Shown: positions 10,773 through 19,056, numbered from the stretch's first letter. The stretch is 20,707 bases of DNA from Polysphondylium violaceum (GCA_000277445.1 AJWJ01000435.1:1-20707); one strand, 5' to 3'. Notes: generated by a model not told the origin, from the letters alone. Numbers and translations are program-made.

Positions 10773-11705
10773 TGTTTTGTGAATGTGTAGATAGATTTAA
10801 ATAAATTCAAAGAAAAAGAAAAAGAAATCGGAGTTTGAAAGGAGTGGATATAGATAAGGGATAATATTGCTGTTATTGACTTTTGTAAACGAGATTGATT
10901 GATAGATATTATATAATAATTATTATAATAATTTACAAAGACGCGATGTAAAGTAAAAATAAAAAAATACTATAATAAAATGACAATTGGTGTAAATGTG
11001 ATTATTGTTTAGATATCGGATCTACAAAAAGAGGGTAAAAGTAAAAAGGGTATTTATATGTATTATTTTTTTTTTTTTTTGTTTTTTTTTATTTTTAATT
11101 TATTATTTGTTATAAGAAAAAGGATAAAAACAAAAGACGACGCGATATAAACAAATACAGACTAATGCGAATAGAATATAATAATAGTAACAAACAAATC
11201 AAAGACAACAACAGCAAAATATATCTTTATTATCAATAAACTCCTAGTTTATAGTTTTGTAAAGTAATAAATATTTATTACCTGTACGGTTTGGAGGTAA
11301 AATGTTTTTGTTTTCATTTTTAAAAATTTCAGCAATTTTATATTTTGTTTTTCAAAAAAATTGAGAAAAAATGACAAAAAAAATAAAAAAAATAAATTAA
11401 AAAAAAAAATCAAGAAAGAAGCGGGGGAGAATATGTGGTGGAAAGAGATAGACAGAATTCTATGTACACCCTAAAAGTGGGTGGGTGACAGATTACTTAC
11501 CTACCCGCCCACCCACCATATCTTTTTCACAATCAGAAACGACAACCACACCTAATCAGATAATATACAGCAAAACCCCAAGTCGATATGGGTGTCAATA
11601 TCAGAAAATTATAAATAATAAAACAGAGAATGAACATATTGAAAAAAAAGAGAGTTGTATTGGTTTATTTATTTACTTGGATTTATATATTTATTTGTTA
11701 TGTAT
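10773..11705. promoter_or_regulatory. Upstream region of TFIIB and 3' flank of ETF-alpha
   Basis: A minus-strand TATAAATA occurs at 11058-11051, which would imply a 5' UTR of about 250 nt for TFIIB. Two near-identical CG-containing words, GACGCGATRTAAA, start at 10940 and 11139. Near the ETF-alpha end lies a GC-rich 9-bp inverted repeat (entered separately). The remainder is A/T runs. I see no gene. Confidence 0.4.
11477..11516. other. GC-rich inverted repeat downstream of ETF-alpha
   Basis: GTGGGTGGG (11477-11485) and CCCACCCAC (11508-11516) form a perfect 9-bp stem around a 22-nt loop, about 190 bp beyond the ETF-alpha stop. In this AT-rich setting it is unlikely by chance. It could be an RNA hairpin in a long 3' UTR or a site for a G-rich-sequence-binding factor. 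Confidence 0.45.
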
Positions 11706-13013
11706 TTATTTGGCTTTCTTTAGGGCGTCGTTTAATTCTGGAACGGCTTTGAAAAGATCACCAACATAGCCAACATCGGCAACTTGGAAAATTGGAGCTT
11801 CAGTGTCTTTATTAATTGCTACAATAACTTTACTATCTTTCATACCGGCCAAATGTTGAATGGCACCACTGATACCAACGGCAATATAGAGTTCTGGGGC
11901 TACAACTTTACCAGTTTGACCAATTTGAAGATCATTTGAAACAAATCCTGAATCTACTGCAGCTCTAGATGCACCAACTATAATGATTATAACAGAGATT
12001 AGTATACATACATTGATTAATAGTAATAGTAATAGCTATTAGTTAGCTCTATACATACCAGCACCACCCAAAGTATCAGCTAATTCTTCTAAAATTTTGA
12101 AATTCTCACCACTCTTTAAGCCTCTGCCACCAGAGACGATCACTCTGGCAGAAGTTAATTCTGGACGTTCAGATTTCTTGATTTCGCCGCTATCCCATTT
12201 GATGCCGGTTTCAGAGAGTGATTTTTCAATTAATGGGGCAGCCCAGTCGTTGGCAGAGACGACAGAGGCACTGCCACCGCTCAAAGAGGCCTTTTCAAAG
12301 GCAGTGGTACGAATGGTACCCACTTTAAAACTATCGCTACTCTTTACGGTACAGATGGCATTACCTGCATAAATGGGTCTGACAAAGGTATCGGCATCGT
12401 TGATTTTTGTAATCTCTGAAATGGCATTGACATCAAGGAGTGCGGCAACACGTGGTACAAAGTTTTTACCAAAACTGCTTGCTGGGGCAAAGATGTGAGA
12501 GTGGTTTTCCTTTTTAGAGAGTTCTGCGACCACTGGTGAAATGGCTTCAGCCAATGGATGTTCCAATGAGGGGTGATCAACGGCGACAACGCTGCTGACA
12601 CCTTGTACCTTTGTCAAAGCGTCACTGACACCGTTGCATTTATTACCCAATACTAAAACTGATACCTTTCCACCCAATTTGCTTGCGGCTGTGATGGTGT
12701 TCAAGGTTGATGATGCAATAGTTTGATTATCATGTTCTGCTACAACAAGACATGATGTTGAATAACTTCTATTACTATAATTTAACTATATATATTGTTT
12801 GGGGTGAAATTTGTATTCATCATTAACATCAACACACAATATATATTATATGCATTTAATGATAGTGAGTGATCATCACAGTTGATTATAATCAAGATAT
12901 ATAAATTAGAATATATTCTTTTTATTCTATTCCTACGAAACAAATATCTAGTCATTGATAGTTACAATATTCTTTACTAATGTAGTTTTACTATGTAATC
13001 TATTGAACATCAT
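11706..13013 (-). CDS. etfa: Electron transfer flavoprotein alpha subunit, mitochondrial (three exons)
   Basis: ETF takes electrons from acyl-CoA and related dehydrogenases in the mitochondrial matrix and passes them to ETF-ubiquinone oxidoreductase; the alpha subunit holds most of the FAD site. Exons on the minus strand: 13013-12978 (12 codons), 12785-12059 and 11977-11706; introns 12977-12786 (GTAAAG...TATAG) and 12058-11978 (GTATG...TATAG). Joined length is 344 residues (human 333). Exon 1 was inferred: [12 protein letters not shown] splices in phase to [11 protein letters not shown], giving a basic, hydroxylated, acid-free presequence with an RSYS motif. Residue 255 (Val) is split by intron 2 and restores [14 protein letters not shown]. 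The FAD site [20 protein letters not shown] is intact. The C terminus, [19 protein letters not shown], is as in the family. Confidence 0.93.
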
Positions 13014-13444
13014 CGTGTATGTGTTTTGTGTGTAAATATAAATAAGAATGATTTTGAAGTTACAACAAAATGAAAAAAAAAATAAAAAAATAAAAAAAAT
13101 AAAAATTTATTCCTTCACACATATTCACAACACACTTTGCATATTTCTTGATTAGGATGATACCAAACTGATAAATATCTTGACAACAAGATAAGAGAAA
13201 TTCAAATAAAAGACACCATGTGGTGAGTCAAGAGCTTAAATTGTGGCGTCCTAATTTTGTAAAACAAAAACTTAAATTTATAAGTTTTGAAAAAAATAAG
13301 AAGAGTAAATCTCAAAACTCATTTTAATGTTGGATGACAAGGATGCGCCCAAATTCAAGAGCCTAAATCACGATTCGATGGCGTATAAATAGTTTCATCA
13401 TCATTTAGTAATTACATTAATTTTAATCTCAAATACAGATAATA
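13014..13444. promoter_or_regulatory. Divergent promoter region, ETF-alpha and GTPase copy A
   Basis: TATAAATA at 13384-13391 lies 54 bp before the copy A start codon. Further up are a direct repeat, TCAAGAGCTTAAAT (13228-13241) and TCAAGAGCCTAAAT (13355-13368), matching at 13 of 14 bases 127 bp apart. A dyad, CACCA-TG-TGGTG, lies at 13214-13225. These are candidate control sites for copy A. A/T runs (13070-13110) mark the ETF-alpha side. Confidence 0.45.
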
Positions 13445-14575
13445 ATGACAAAATTGAAAAAAGTTCTTTATATTTACATTGTGGTGGTATGCTTATTAAA
13501 GACAGTGCTATGTGTTACACAACCCACAGTGGTTGCTATGTATGGTAATCCTGGTTCCGGTAAATCAACAATACTCAGTACATTGATCAACATTCCAGGC
13601 GGTTTTCGTTCAGGTATCAGTCAACTTACAGGGCTCACGAAAGCATATAAATCAATCACTATTGATGGTGTGGCGTATATTGATACACCTGGTTTGGCCG
13701 ACATCAAAGATAGAGACCTTGCTGCTATCGAAATTGAACATTCATTGAAAACAAATCAAAGATACAAATTGTTTTTTGTCGTCAGGCCAGTTGAGGGCAG
13801 AATCAGTCCAGCTGATTTGGCCACCATAAATATAGTCCTTCAATCGATTCCACAAGATATTAATTATGGCATCATCTACAACAAGTTGTCTAAAAGGACA
13901 TATGTAGAATACAACAACACTAATGTTTTGGATACACTACATCTCTCTCTTTTAGAAAGACCACCCCACAATTATCTCTTGTTGAGAAATTTGGAAGAGC
14001 TTGAAGATACAGATAATGTCATTCCCGAGGATCAAGAATTTAAAGATGGTCTTAATAAATTTATCAACGAGTTTCCAGAAACCTTTTTGCCCAAAGAACA
14101 AGTCCAACCTCTCCCTGCCAACGAATATGAAAATCAATTAAAGGAAATGGAGGAAAATCATCAAAAGGTTTTGAAAGAGTATCAAAATCAAATCAACCAG
14201 CTTCAACAAAAATATGACAGTAGCTGTGTAGGATATGAAACAGAAACAGAAGAGAAATCATCACCTTTTGAAAGAGAGGGTCCTAGCTCTGAGTCAATGA
14301 AACTTTTCAAAGTAGTCAAAAAAACAGTGGTTGAAAAAGGTGAGTCTATCGATAAATATCTTCGAATCAATTGTATCAAAGGTAATGGTCAAACAGAATA
14401 TGGTAAATGGAATTTCGTAGGAAATCATCTAGTCGTTACAAATAGAGAAACCAAAACAAATAAGTCAAAGTGGTATAAGGGGATTTTAATAATAGCTAAA
14501 TCAGGATTAGTATCAGCAGCTAAATTAGGAGCTACATCAGCAGTTAAATCATTGATTGGTTCTCTTGGACAATGA
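13445..14575 (+). CDS. Signal-peptide-bearing P-loop GTPase-like protein, copy A
   Basis: 376 residues, one exon. A basic start (MTKLKK) and a hydrophobic core end in VLC (21-23), a good signal peptidase site (Val at -3, Cys at -1). Strand 1 of the G domain follows at once: TVVAMYG, P-loop GNPGSGKST (34-42), switch I-like SGISQLTGLT (56-65), DTPGLAD (80-86). The guanine-specificity position reads NKLS (146-149), lacking the Asp of NKxD. A charged, coiled-coil-prone stretch (226-257) leads to a C-terminal domain with SSPFEREGPSS, LRINCIKGNGQ and EYGKW. The mature chain has only two Cys, at 261 and 310. Copy A alone ends in a 35-residue Ala/Gly/Ser/Lys-rich tail that could form an amphipathic helix. 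Nearest known classes are AIG1/GIMAP-like and other 'GNPGxGKST' GTPases; function unknown. The next Met (32) would remove the first strand, so the start at 13445 is sound. Confidence 0.9.
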   Translation: MTKLKKVLYIYIVVVCLLKTVLCVTQPTVVAMYGNPGSGKSTILSTLINIPGGFRSGISQLTGLTKAYKSITIDGVAYIDTPGLADIKDRDLAAIEIEHSLKTNQRYKLFFVVRPVEGRISPADLATINIVLQSIPQDINYGIIYNKLSKRTYVEYNNTNVLDTLHLSLLERPPHNYLLLRNLEELEDTDNVIPEDQEFKDGLNKFINEFPETFLPKEQVQPLPANEYENQLKEMEENHQKVLKEYQNQINQLQQKYDSSCVGYETETEEKSSPFEREGPSSESMKLFKVVKKTVVEKGESIDKYLRINCIKGNGQTEYGKWNFVGNHLVVTNRETKTNKSKWYKGILIIAKSGLVSAAKLGATSAVKSLIGSLGQ

Positions 14576-15226
14576 ACCTTTTATTTAAATAAACAAATAA
14601 ACAAATAAATAAATATAATATTTGTCATTTTCATTTAAATTTAACTCCATCAAATATTTTTATTTTTTTAATAAAGAAAATTCAAACACCCAACAATATT
14701 AAAATATAAGAACATTTGTATTTCATTAAAATAGTGAATAAATATTGCTTTATCGTTAGCAGTGATTTAATTGAAACTCTCTTTATAGTCCTAAAGTATC
14801 ACTCAAAATACCTAGCTATTTTTTGAGTTTATTTCCAAAAATCAAAATTAAAAGTCTTAATTTTATTTATTAAATTCGCCAATTCAAAAAAAAAATGTTT
14901 AAATAGTTTCATTTTTAAATCTAGATTTAAATTTCTTTTTATAAACATATAAAGTAACTACACTTCTATATAAAAATTATATTTAAGATAGAATTGGAAA
15001 AGGATTGTCTTAATCTGTATGGGATAAATGACCAAATGAGTCATTTAGGGCAAGCAAAGAATTGAAAACTTAAAATTTTTACTTTTTTTTTTTTCTTGAC
15101 TTTTTTTTTTGAAAACTTATTTTTAAAAACAAAAATCACAACAACAAAAACAGAAACATAATGATCAATGATGATGAAAAGAGTTTAAATACTATTCCCA
15201 TTCCAGCAGTTTAGATACATATAATA
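14576..15226. promoter_or_regulatory. Spacer between GTPase copies A and B
   Basis: AATAAA-rich 3' flank of copy A, then A/T-rich sequence without a gene. Before copy B are the words AACTTAAAATTTTT (15068-15081) and a poly-T block near 15083-15110, echoed before copy C. A weak TATA-like TTTAAATA is at 15184-15191, and ATAATATG-type context leads into the start codon. Confidence 0.4.
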
Positions 15227-16285
15227 ATGATAAAGTTTACAAACTTACTCCATCTATACATTGTGATGGCATGTTTAATAAATACAGTACTATGCACCGA
15301 TACAAAGCCCATAGTGGTTGCTATGTATGGTAATCCTGGTAGTGGTAAATCAACAATACTCAGTACATTGACGAAAATTCCAGGTGCTTTTCAATCAGGT
15401 ATCAGTCAGATTACTGGACTCACTAAAACTCATAAATCCATCACAGTAGACAATGTAATGTATATCGATACACCAGGTTTGGCCGATGTCAAGGATAGAG
15501 AACAAGCTGCACAAGAAATTGAACAATCGTTGAAAACAAATCAAAGATATAAAGTGTTTTTTGTAGTCAGTCCCACTTCTGGTCGAGTCAGTTCAATGGA
15601 CTTGTCCACCATTAAAATAATCATTCAATCGATTCCAGAAGATATTAAATTTGGTATTATTTACAACAAATTAACTAAAAGAATCTATGACCAATACCTC
15701 AACTCTATTATTTTGGATACAATTCATGAATCACTTTTGGATAGACCACCTCACAAGTATCTCTTGTTGAGAAACTTGGAAGAGCTTGAAGAGCAAGATA
15801 ATGTCATTCCCAAGGATCAAGATTTTAATAATGATCTCGTACAGTTTATCAAAGAATTTCCAGACACCTATTTGCCTGAGGAACAAGTCCAACCTCTCCC
15901 TGCCGATGAATATGAAAATCTATTAAAAGAAATGGAGGAAAATCATAAAAAGGTTTTGCAAGATTATCAAAATCAAATCAAAGAATTTCAAGATCTATAC
16001 AACAATAGCTGTGTAAAATACGATACAGAAACAGAAGAGAGATCATCACCATTTGAAAGAGAGGGTCCTTCATCGAAAAGAATCAAATGGAGAGGTCTAA
16101 AAACTCGTAAAGTCAAAGAAACCATAGTTGAAAAAGGTGAAACGATAGAAAAATATCTTCGAATCAATTGTATCAAAGGTAATGGTCAAATTGAATATGG
16201 TCAGTGGACTTTTGTAGGAAATCGTGAGGTTGTTACAAATCGAGAAACCAAATCAGAGAATAAAAAACTAATTTTCAATTTATAA
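15227..16285 (+). CDS. Signal-peptide-bearing P-loop GTPase-like protein, copy B
   Basis: 352 residues, one exon, the same plan as copy A. The signal peptide ends in VLC (21-23), with the cleavage site just before TDTKPIVVAMYG. The P-loop is GNPGSGKST (35-43), followed by DTPGLAD and NKLT in place of NKxD. The linker has heptad-like charged residues (EYENLLKEMEENHKKVL). The two-Cys C-terminal domain has NNSCV and LRINCIKGNGQ. An N-glycosylation sequon (NNS) sits at the first Cys; it could be used only in the secretory lumen. The C terminus stops at KKLIFNL and lacks the tail of copy A. The block RIKWRGLKTRKVKET is nearly identical to copy D and missing from A and C. Role unknown; lumenal or secreted location is inferred. 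Confidence 0.9.
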   Translation: MIKFTNLLHLYIVMACLINTVLCTDTKPIVVAMYGNPGSGKSTILSTLTKIPGAFQSGISQITGLTKTHKSITVDNVMYIDTPGLADVKDREQAAQEIEQSLKTNQRYKVFFVVSPTSGRVSSMDLSTIKIIIQSIPEDIKFGIIYNKLTKRIYDQYLNSIILDTIHESLLDRPPHKYLLLRNLEELEEQDNVIPKDQDFNNDLVQFIKEFPDTYLPEEQVQPLPADEYENLLKEMEENHKKVLQDYQNQIKEFQDLYNNSCVKYDTETEERSSPFEREGPSSKRIKWRGLKTRKVKETIVEKGETIEKYLRINCIKGNGQIEYGQWTFVGNREVVTNRETKSENKKLIFNL

Positions 16286-16322
16286 TAAATTCAAGTTCAA
16301 CAAAAACGATAGAATAAGAAAA

Positions 16323-16356
16323 TGGGAAAGCATGTGTCCTGTAGAGCATGTTCCCA
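16323..16356 (+). other. Stem-loop in the 3' flank of copy B
   Basis: TGGGAA (16323-16328) pairs with TTCCCA (16351-16356), and CATG (16331-16334) with CATG (16347-16350), with a 2-nt AG bulge and a 12-nt loop. A run of A then T-rich sequence follows. It lies 38 bp after the stop codon, so it would be in the 3' UTR. A role in RNA stability or 3' processing is possible but unsupported. Confidence 0.4.
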
Positions 16357-16655
16357 AAACTTTTATTAAATATATATCTATGATAAATTTCTTTTTTTTT
16401 TTTTTTTGTATAATGTTTTTTAGATCTAACTTATAAAAAATAGATTTAAAAACAATCATACGTAGTCAGTGGGTAAATTAGTGGGTGGCAATTAATGACT
16501 CATTGGTGACATTATTGTTGGCCAGGAACTTAAAATTTTTTTTCATTCAAATTTATGATATTTTCTTTTTTTTTTTTTTTTTTGTGATTCAAGAATTTTG
16601 AAAACTCAAATTTGATCGCTAACAAAATTAAATTTTGTCTAGATGATGAAGCACG

Positions 16656-16663
16656 TATAAATA
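16656..16663 (+). promoter_or_regulatory. TATA box of GTPase copy C
   Basis: TATAAATA in the context CGTATAAATAGT, matching that before copy A (GCGTATAAATAGT at 13381-13393). The shared ten-base core GTATAAATAG in both promoters supports common ancestry or shared control. Confidence 0.6.
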
Positions 16664-16696
16664 GTATTTCACAAAGACACAACAACACACAAAATA

Positions 16697-17725
16697 ATGG
16701 CTAAATTTACAACCTTATTTTTTCTATTTCTTGCAATAGTATGTTTAACAAATACAGTACGATGTGAACAAGATGTAGCAGTTGCAATGTATGGTAATCC
16801 TGGTGGTGGTAAATCAACATTACTCAGTACCCTGATGAACAAACCGGGTGGCTTTCCTTCGGGCATTAGCCATGTTACAGGACTGACTAAAACTCATAAA
16901 TCCATCACAGTAGATAATGTCATCTATATTGATACACCAGGCTTAGCTGATGCAAAAGATAGAGAGCTTGCTGCCAAAGAAATTGAACAATCATTAAAAA
17001 CAAACCAAAGATTTAAACCCTTGTTTGTGGTTGCTCCAACAGCTGGTAGAATCAGTTCTGAAGATATGGCCACCATTAATGTAGTCTTGAAATCAATTCC
17101 CGAAAACATTAAATATGGCATCATCTACAACAAATTGTCTCAGCGAATGATCCACAACTACGCAACCAATTCAGATCATTTGAATTCATTACATCAATCC
17201 CTGGCGAGACCACCCCACAAGTACCTCTTGTTAAAGAGTTTAGAAGAGCTCGTAGATCAAGATAATGTAATCCCAACAGATCAAGAATTTAACAATAGTC
17301 TTGTACAGTTTGTCAAGGAATTTCCAGAAAATCATTTACCAAAGGAACAAGTTAAACCTCTCGTTTCCAATGAAAATGAAAAACTAGCAAGAGAAAAGGA
17401 AGAAGCTCATAGGGCTGAATTGGAGGCTCAAAGAAGGGCCCAAGAACTTCTTCAAGATCAATACAACAATAGTTGTGTAAGATCTGAAACACAAACAGAA
17501 GAGAGATCATCACCATTTGAAAGAAAAGGTCCTACAACTAAACATCGTCAAGGTCTTAAAAGAGTATATAAACAAGACATCGAAAGAGGTGAAAATATAG
17601 AAAGTTTTACCCGAACCAATTGTATCAAAGGTAATGGTCAAATACAATATGGTGAATGGATTTTCACAGGAGCTCGTCAAGTTGTTACACATAAAGAAAC
17701 TAAAACCAGCAAAAAATGGTTTTAA
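16697..17725 (+). CDS. Signal-peptide-bearing P-loop GTPase-like protein, copy C
   Basis: 342 residues, one exon, the shortest copy. The signal peptide is MAKFTTLFFLFLAIVCLTNT then VRC, with cleavage predicted before EQDVAVAMYG. The P-loop is GNPGGGKST (33-41), followed by DTPGLAD and NKLS in place of NKxD. Its linker differs from the other copies: EKLAREKEEAHRAELEAQRR is more Ala/Arg/Glu-rich and a stronger coiled-coil candidate. The mature protein keeps exactly two Cys (NNSCV and RTNCIKGNGQ). NNS sequons occur in the G-domain C-terminal part and at the first Cys. The C terminus is KTSKKWF. TATA box at 16656. Function unknown. Confidence 0.9.
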   Translation: MAKFTTLFFLFLAIVCLTNTVRCEQDVAVAMYGNPGGGKSTLLSTLMNKPGGFPSGISHVTGLTKTHKSITVDNVIYIDTPGLADAKDRELAAKEIEQSLKTNQRFKPLFVVAPTAGRISSEDMATINVVLKSIPENIKYGIIYNKLSQRMIHNYATNSDHLNSLHQSLARPPHKYLLLKSLEELVDQDNVIPTDQEFNNSLVQFVKEFPENHLPKEQVKPLVSNENEKLAREKEEAHRAELEAQRRAQELLQDQYNNSCVRSETQTEERSSPFERKGPTTKHRQGLKRVYKQDIERGENIESFTRTNCIKGNGQIQYGEWIFTGARQVVTHKETKTSKKWF

Positions 17726-17994
17726 CATTCACACCAGTTTACACCTTTTAAATAATGGGAAATAAACAAATATCTGTCTTTAATCAATCGAATAAATAAA
17801 TGAATATCTTTGTCACAAAATACATTATCAGACTTAATTTTTCATCCACATTGATCAACCTCTATTAATTTAATATGATGTTTTCTAGTTTGATTTAAAT
17901 TCTCATTTTTTTGAGTTTTTCTGAGGGATTTTTAGTTTTTTTTTTTTTTTTTTTTGTTTTTTTTTTTTTTCGCTTTTTGAAGAAAGACCCAGTT
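17726..17994. promoter_or_regulatory. Spacer between GTPase copies C and D
   Basis: Only 269 bp. The 3' UTR start matches that of copy D (TAACATTCA, CAGTTTA and ACCTTT in the same order). A poly-T block (about 17936-17970) is followed directly by the copy D start. I find no TATAAATA, unlike copies A and C, so copy D's promoter may be weak or different. Confidence 0.4.
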
Positions 17995-19056
17995 ATGGCA
18001 AAATCGATAAACTTATTTTATCTGTACATCATAGTGATAATAGGATGCTTAATAAATAGTGTGAGAAGTGAACCCATAGTGGTTGCTATGTATGGCAATC
18101 CTGGTTGTGGTAAATCAACATTACTCAGTACATTGATCAAAAGACCAGGTGAATTTCCTTCGGGCATTAGTCATATTACAGGACTGACGAAAGAACGTAA
18201 ATTTATCACAGTAGATAATGTAATGTATATGGATACACCGGGCTTGGCCGATGCAAACAATAGAGACTTTGCCGCCAAAGAAATTGAACATTCATTAAAA
18301 ACAAATCAAAGATACAAGTTGTTTTTTGTAGTCAGTCCGACTGCTGGTAGAATTAGTCCTGTCGATTTTGCAACACTAAATATAATCATTCAATCGATTC
18401 CTAAATATATTAAATATGGCATCATCTACAACAAACTATCGAAAACAATATATAAAAATTACATCACCAAATCTGATCAATTAGACGCGTTGCACGAGTC
18501 GCTTTTAGATAGGCCGCCCCACAAGTATCTCTTGTTGGGAAATTTAGACGAGCTCGAAGAGGAGGATAATGTAATCCCAACAGATCAGGAATTCAATGAT
18601 AGTCTTCGGAATTTTGTCGATCAATTTCCAGAAAATCATTTACCAAACCATTTACCCGAGGAAGAGGTCAAACCTCTTCCTGCCGACCAATATGAAATTC
18701 AATTAAAAGAAATGGAGGAGAGTTATAAAAAGGCTTTGAAAGATTATGAAAGTCAAATCAAAGAGCTTCAAGATAAATACAACAATAGCTGTATAAGATA
18801 TGAAACACAAACAGAAGAGAGATCATCACCATTTGAAAGAGAGGGACCTTCATCGACAAGAATCAAATGGAGAGGTCTAAAAACTCGTAAAGTCAAAGAA
18901 ACCAAGATTGAACGCGGTGAAATTATAGAAAAATATCTTCGAATCAATTGTATCAAAGGTAATGGTCAAACACAGTATGGTGAATGGAATTTTATCGGAA
19001 CTCGTGATGTTATTACACATATTGAAACTAAATCAATCAACAAAAAATTGTTTTAA
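17995..19056 (+). CDS. Signal-peptide-bearing P-loop GTPase-like protein, copy D
   Basis: 353 residues from ATG 17995. The frame is open back to 17911, but those 28 codons are a poly-T-encoded Phe run without counterpart in the sister copies; MAKSINLFYLY aligns with MAKFTTLFFLF of copy C, so 17995 is the start. The signal peptide ends in VRS (23-25), before EPIVVAMYG. The P-loop is GNPGCGKST, with an extra Cys at 38 unique to this copy. DTPGLAD is intact, and NKLS replaces NKxD. A four-residue NHLP duplication (PENHLPNHLPEEE) sits before the linker. The two conserved Cys are in NNSCI and LRINCIKGNGQ. The N-terminal half resembles copy C most and the C-terminal part copy B, which suggests gene conversion. 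The missing TATA box makes its expression uncertain. Confidence 0.88.
   Translation: MAKSINLFYLYIIVIIGCLINSVRSEPIVVAMYGNPGCGKSTLLSTLIKRPGEFPSGISHITGLTKERKFITVDNVMYMDTPGLADANNRDFAAKEIEHSLKTNQRYKLFFVVSPTAGRISPVDFATLNIIIQSIPKYIKYGIIYNKLSKTIYKNYITKSDQLDALHESLLDRPPHKYLLLGNLDELEEEDNVIPTDQEFNDSLRNFVDQFPENHLPNHLPEEEVKPLPADQYEIQLKEMEESYKKALKDYESQIKELQDKYNNSCIRYETQTEERSSPFEREGPSSTRIKWRGLKTRKVKETKIERGEIIEKYLRINCIKGNGQTQYGEWNFIGTRDVITHIETKSINKKLF

Larger units (their letters stand above)
16286..16696. promoter_or_regulatory. Spacer between GTPase copies B and C
   Basis: A 3' hairpin follows copy B (16323-16356, entered separately). Two AGTGGGT words (16468-16474 and 16480-16486) resemble G-rich developmental promoter elements. 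AACTTAAAATTTTT is near 16528, then a poly-T block, then TATAAATA at 16656-16663, 34 bp before the copy C start codon. Confidence 0.45.
13445..19056 (+). repeat. Tandem array of four paralogous genes
   Basis: Four same-strand, single-exon copies (A 13445-14575, B 15227-16285, C 16697-17725, D 17995-19056) are separated by 651, 411 and 269 bp. All share the signal peptide, G domain, linker and C-terminal domain in the same order. Similarity runs from the start codon to near the stop, and for C and D on into the 3' UTR, so the array arose by unequal crossing-over or segmental duplication. Confidence 0.92.

Noticed and set aside
11485-11769. Plus-strand ORF of 94 codons beside the ETF-alpha end
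   Set aside because: It starts at a GTG within the GC-rich inverted repeat and overlaps the ETF-alpha last exon on the opposite strand. Its composition looks random.
17911-17994. N-terminal extension of GTPase copy D
   Set aside because: The 28 codons are read from a poly-T block and have no counterpart in copies A-C; the start at 17995 aligns with the sister proteins.
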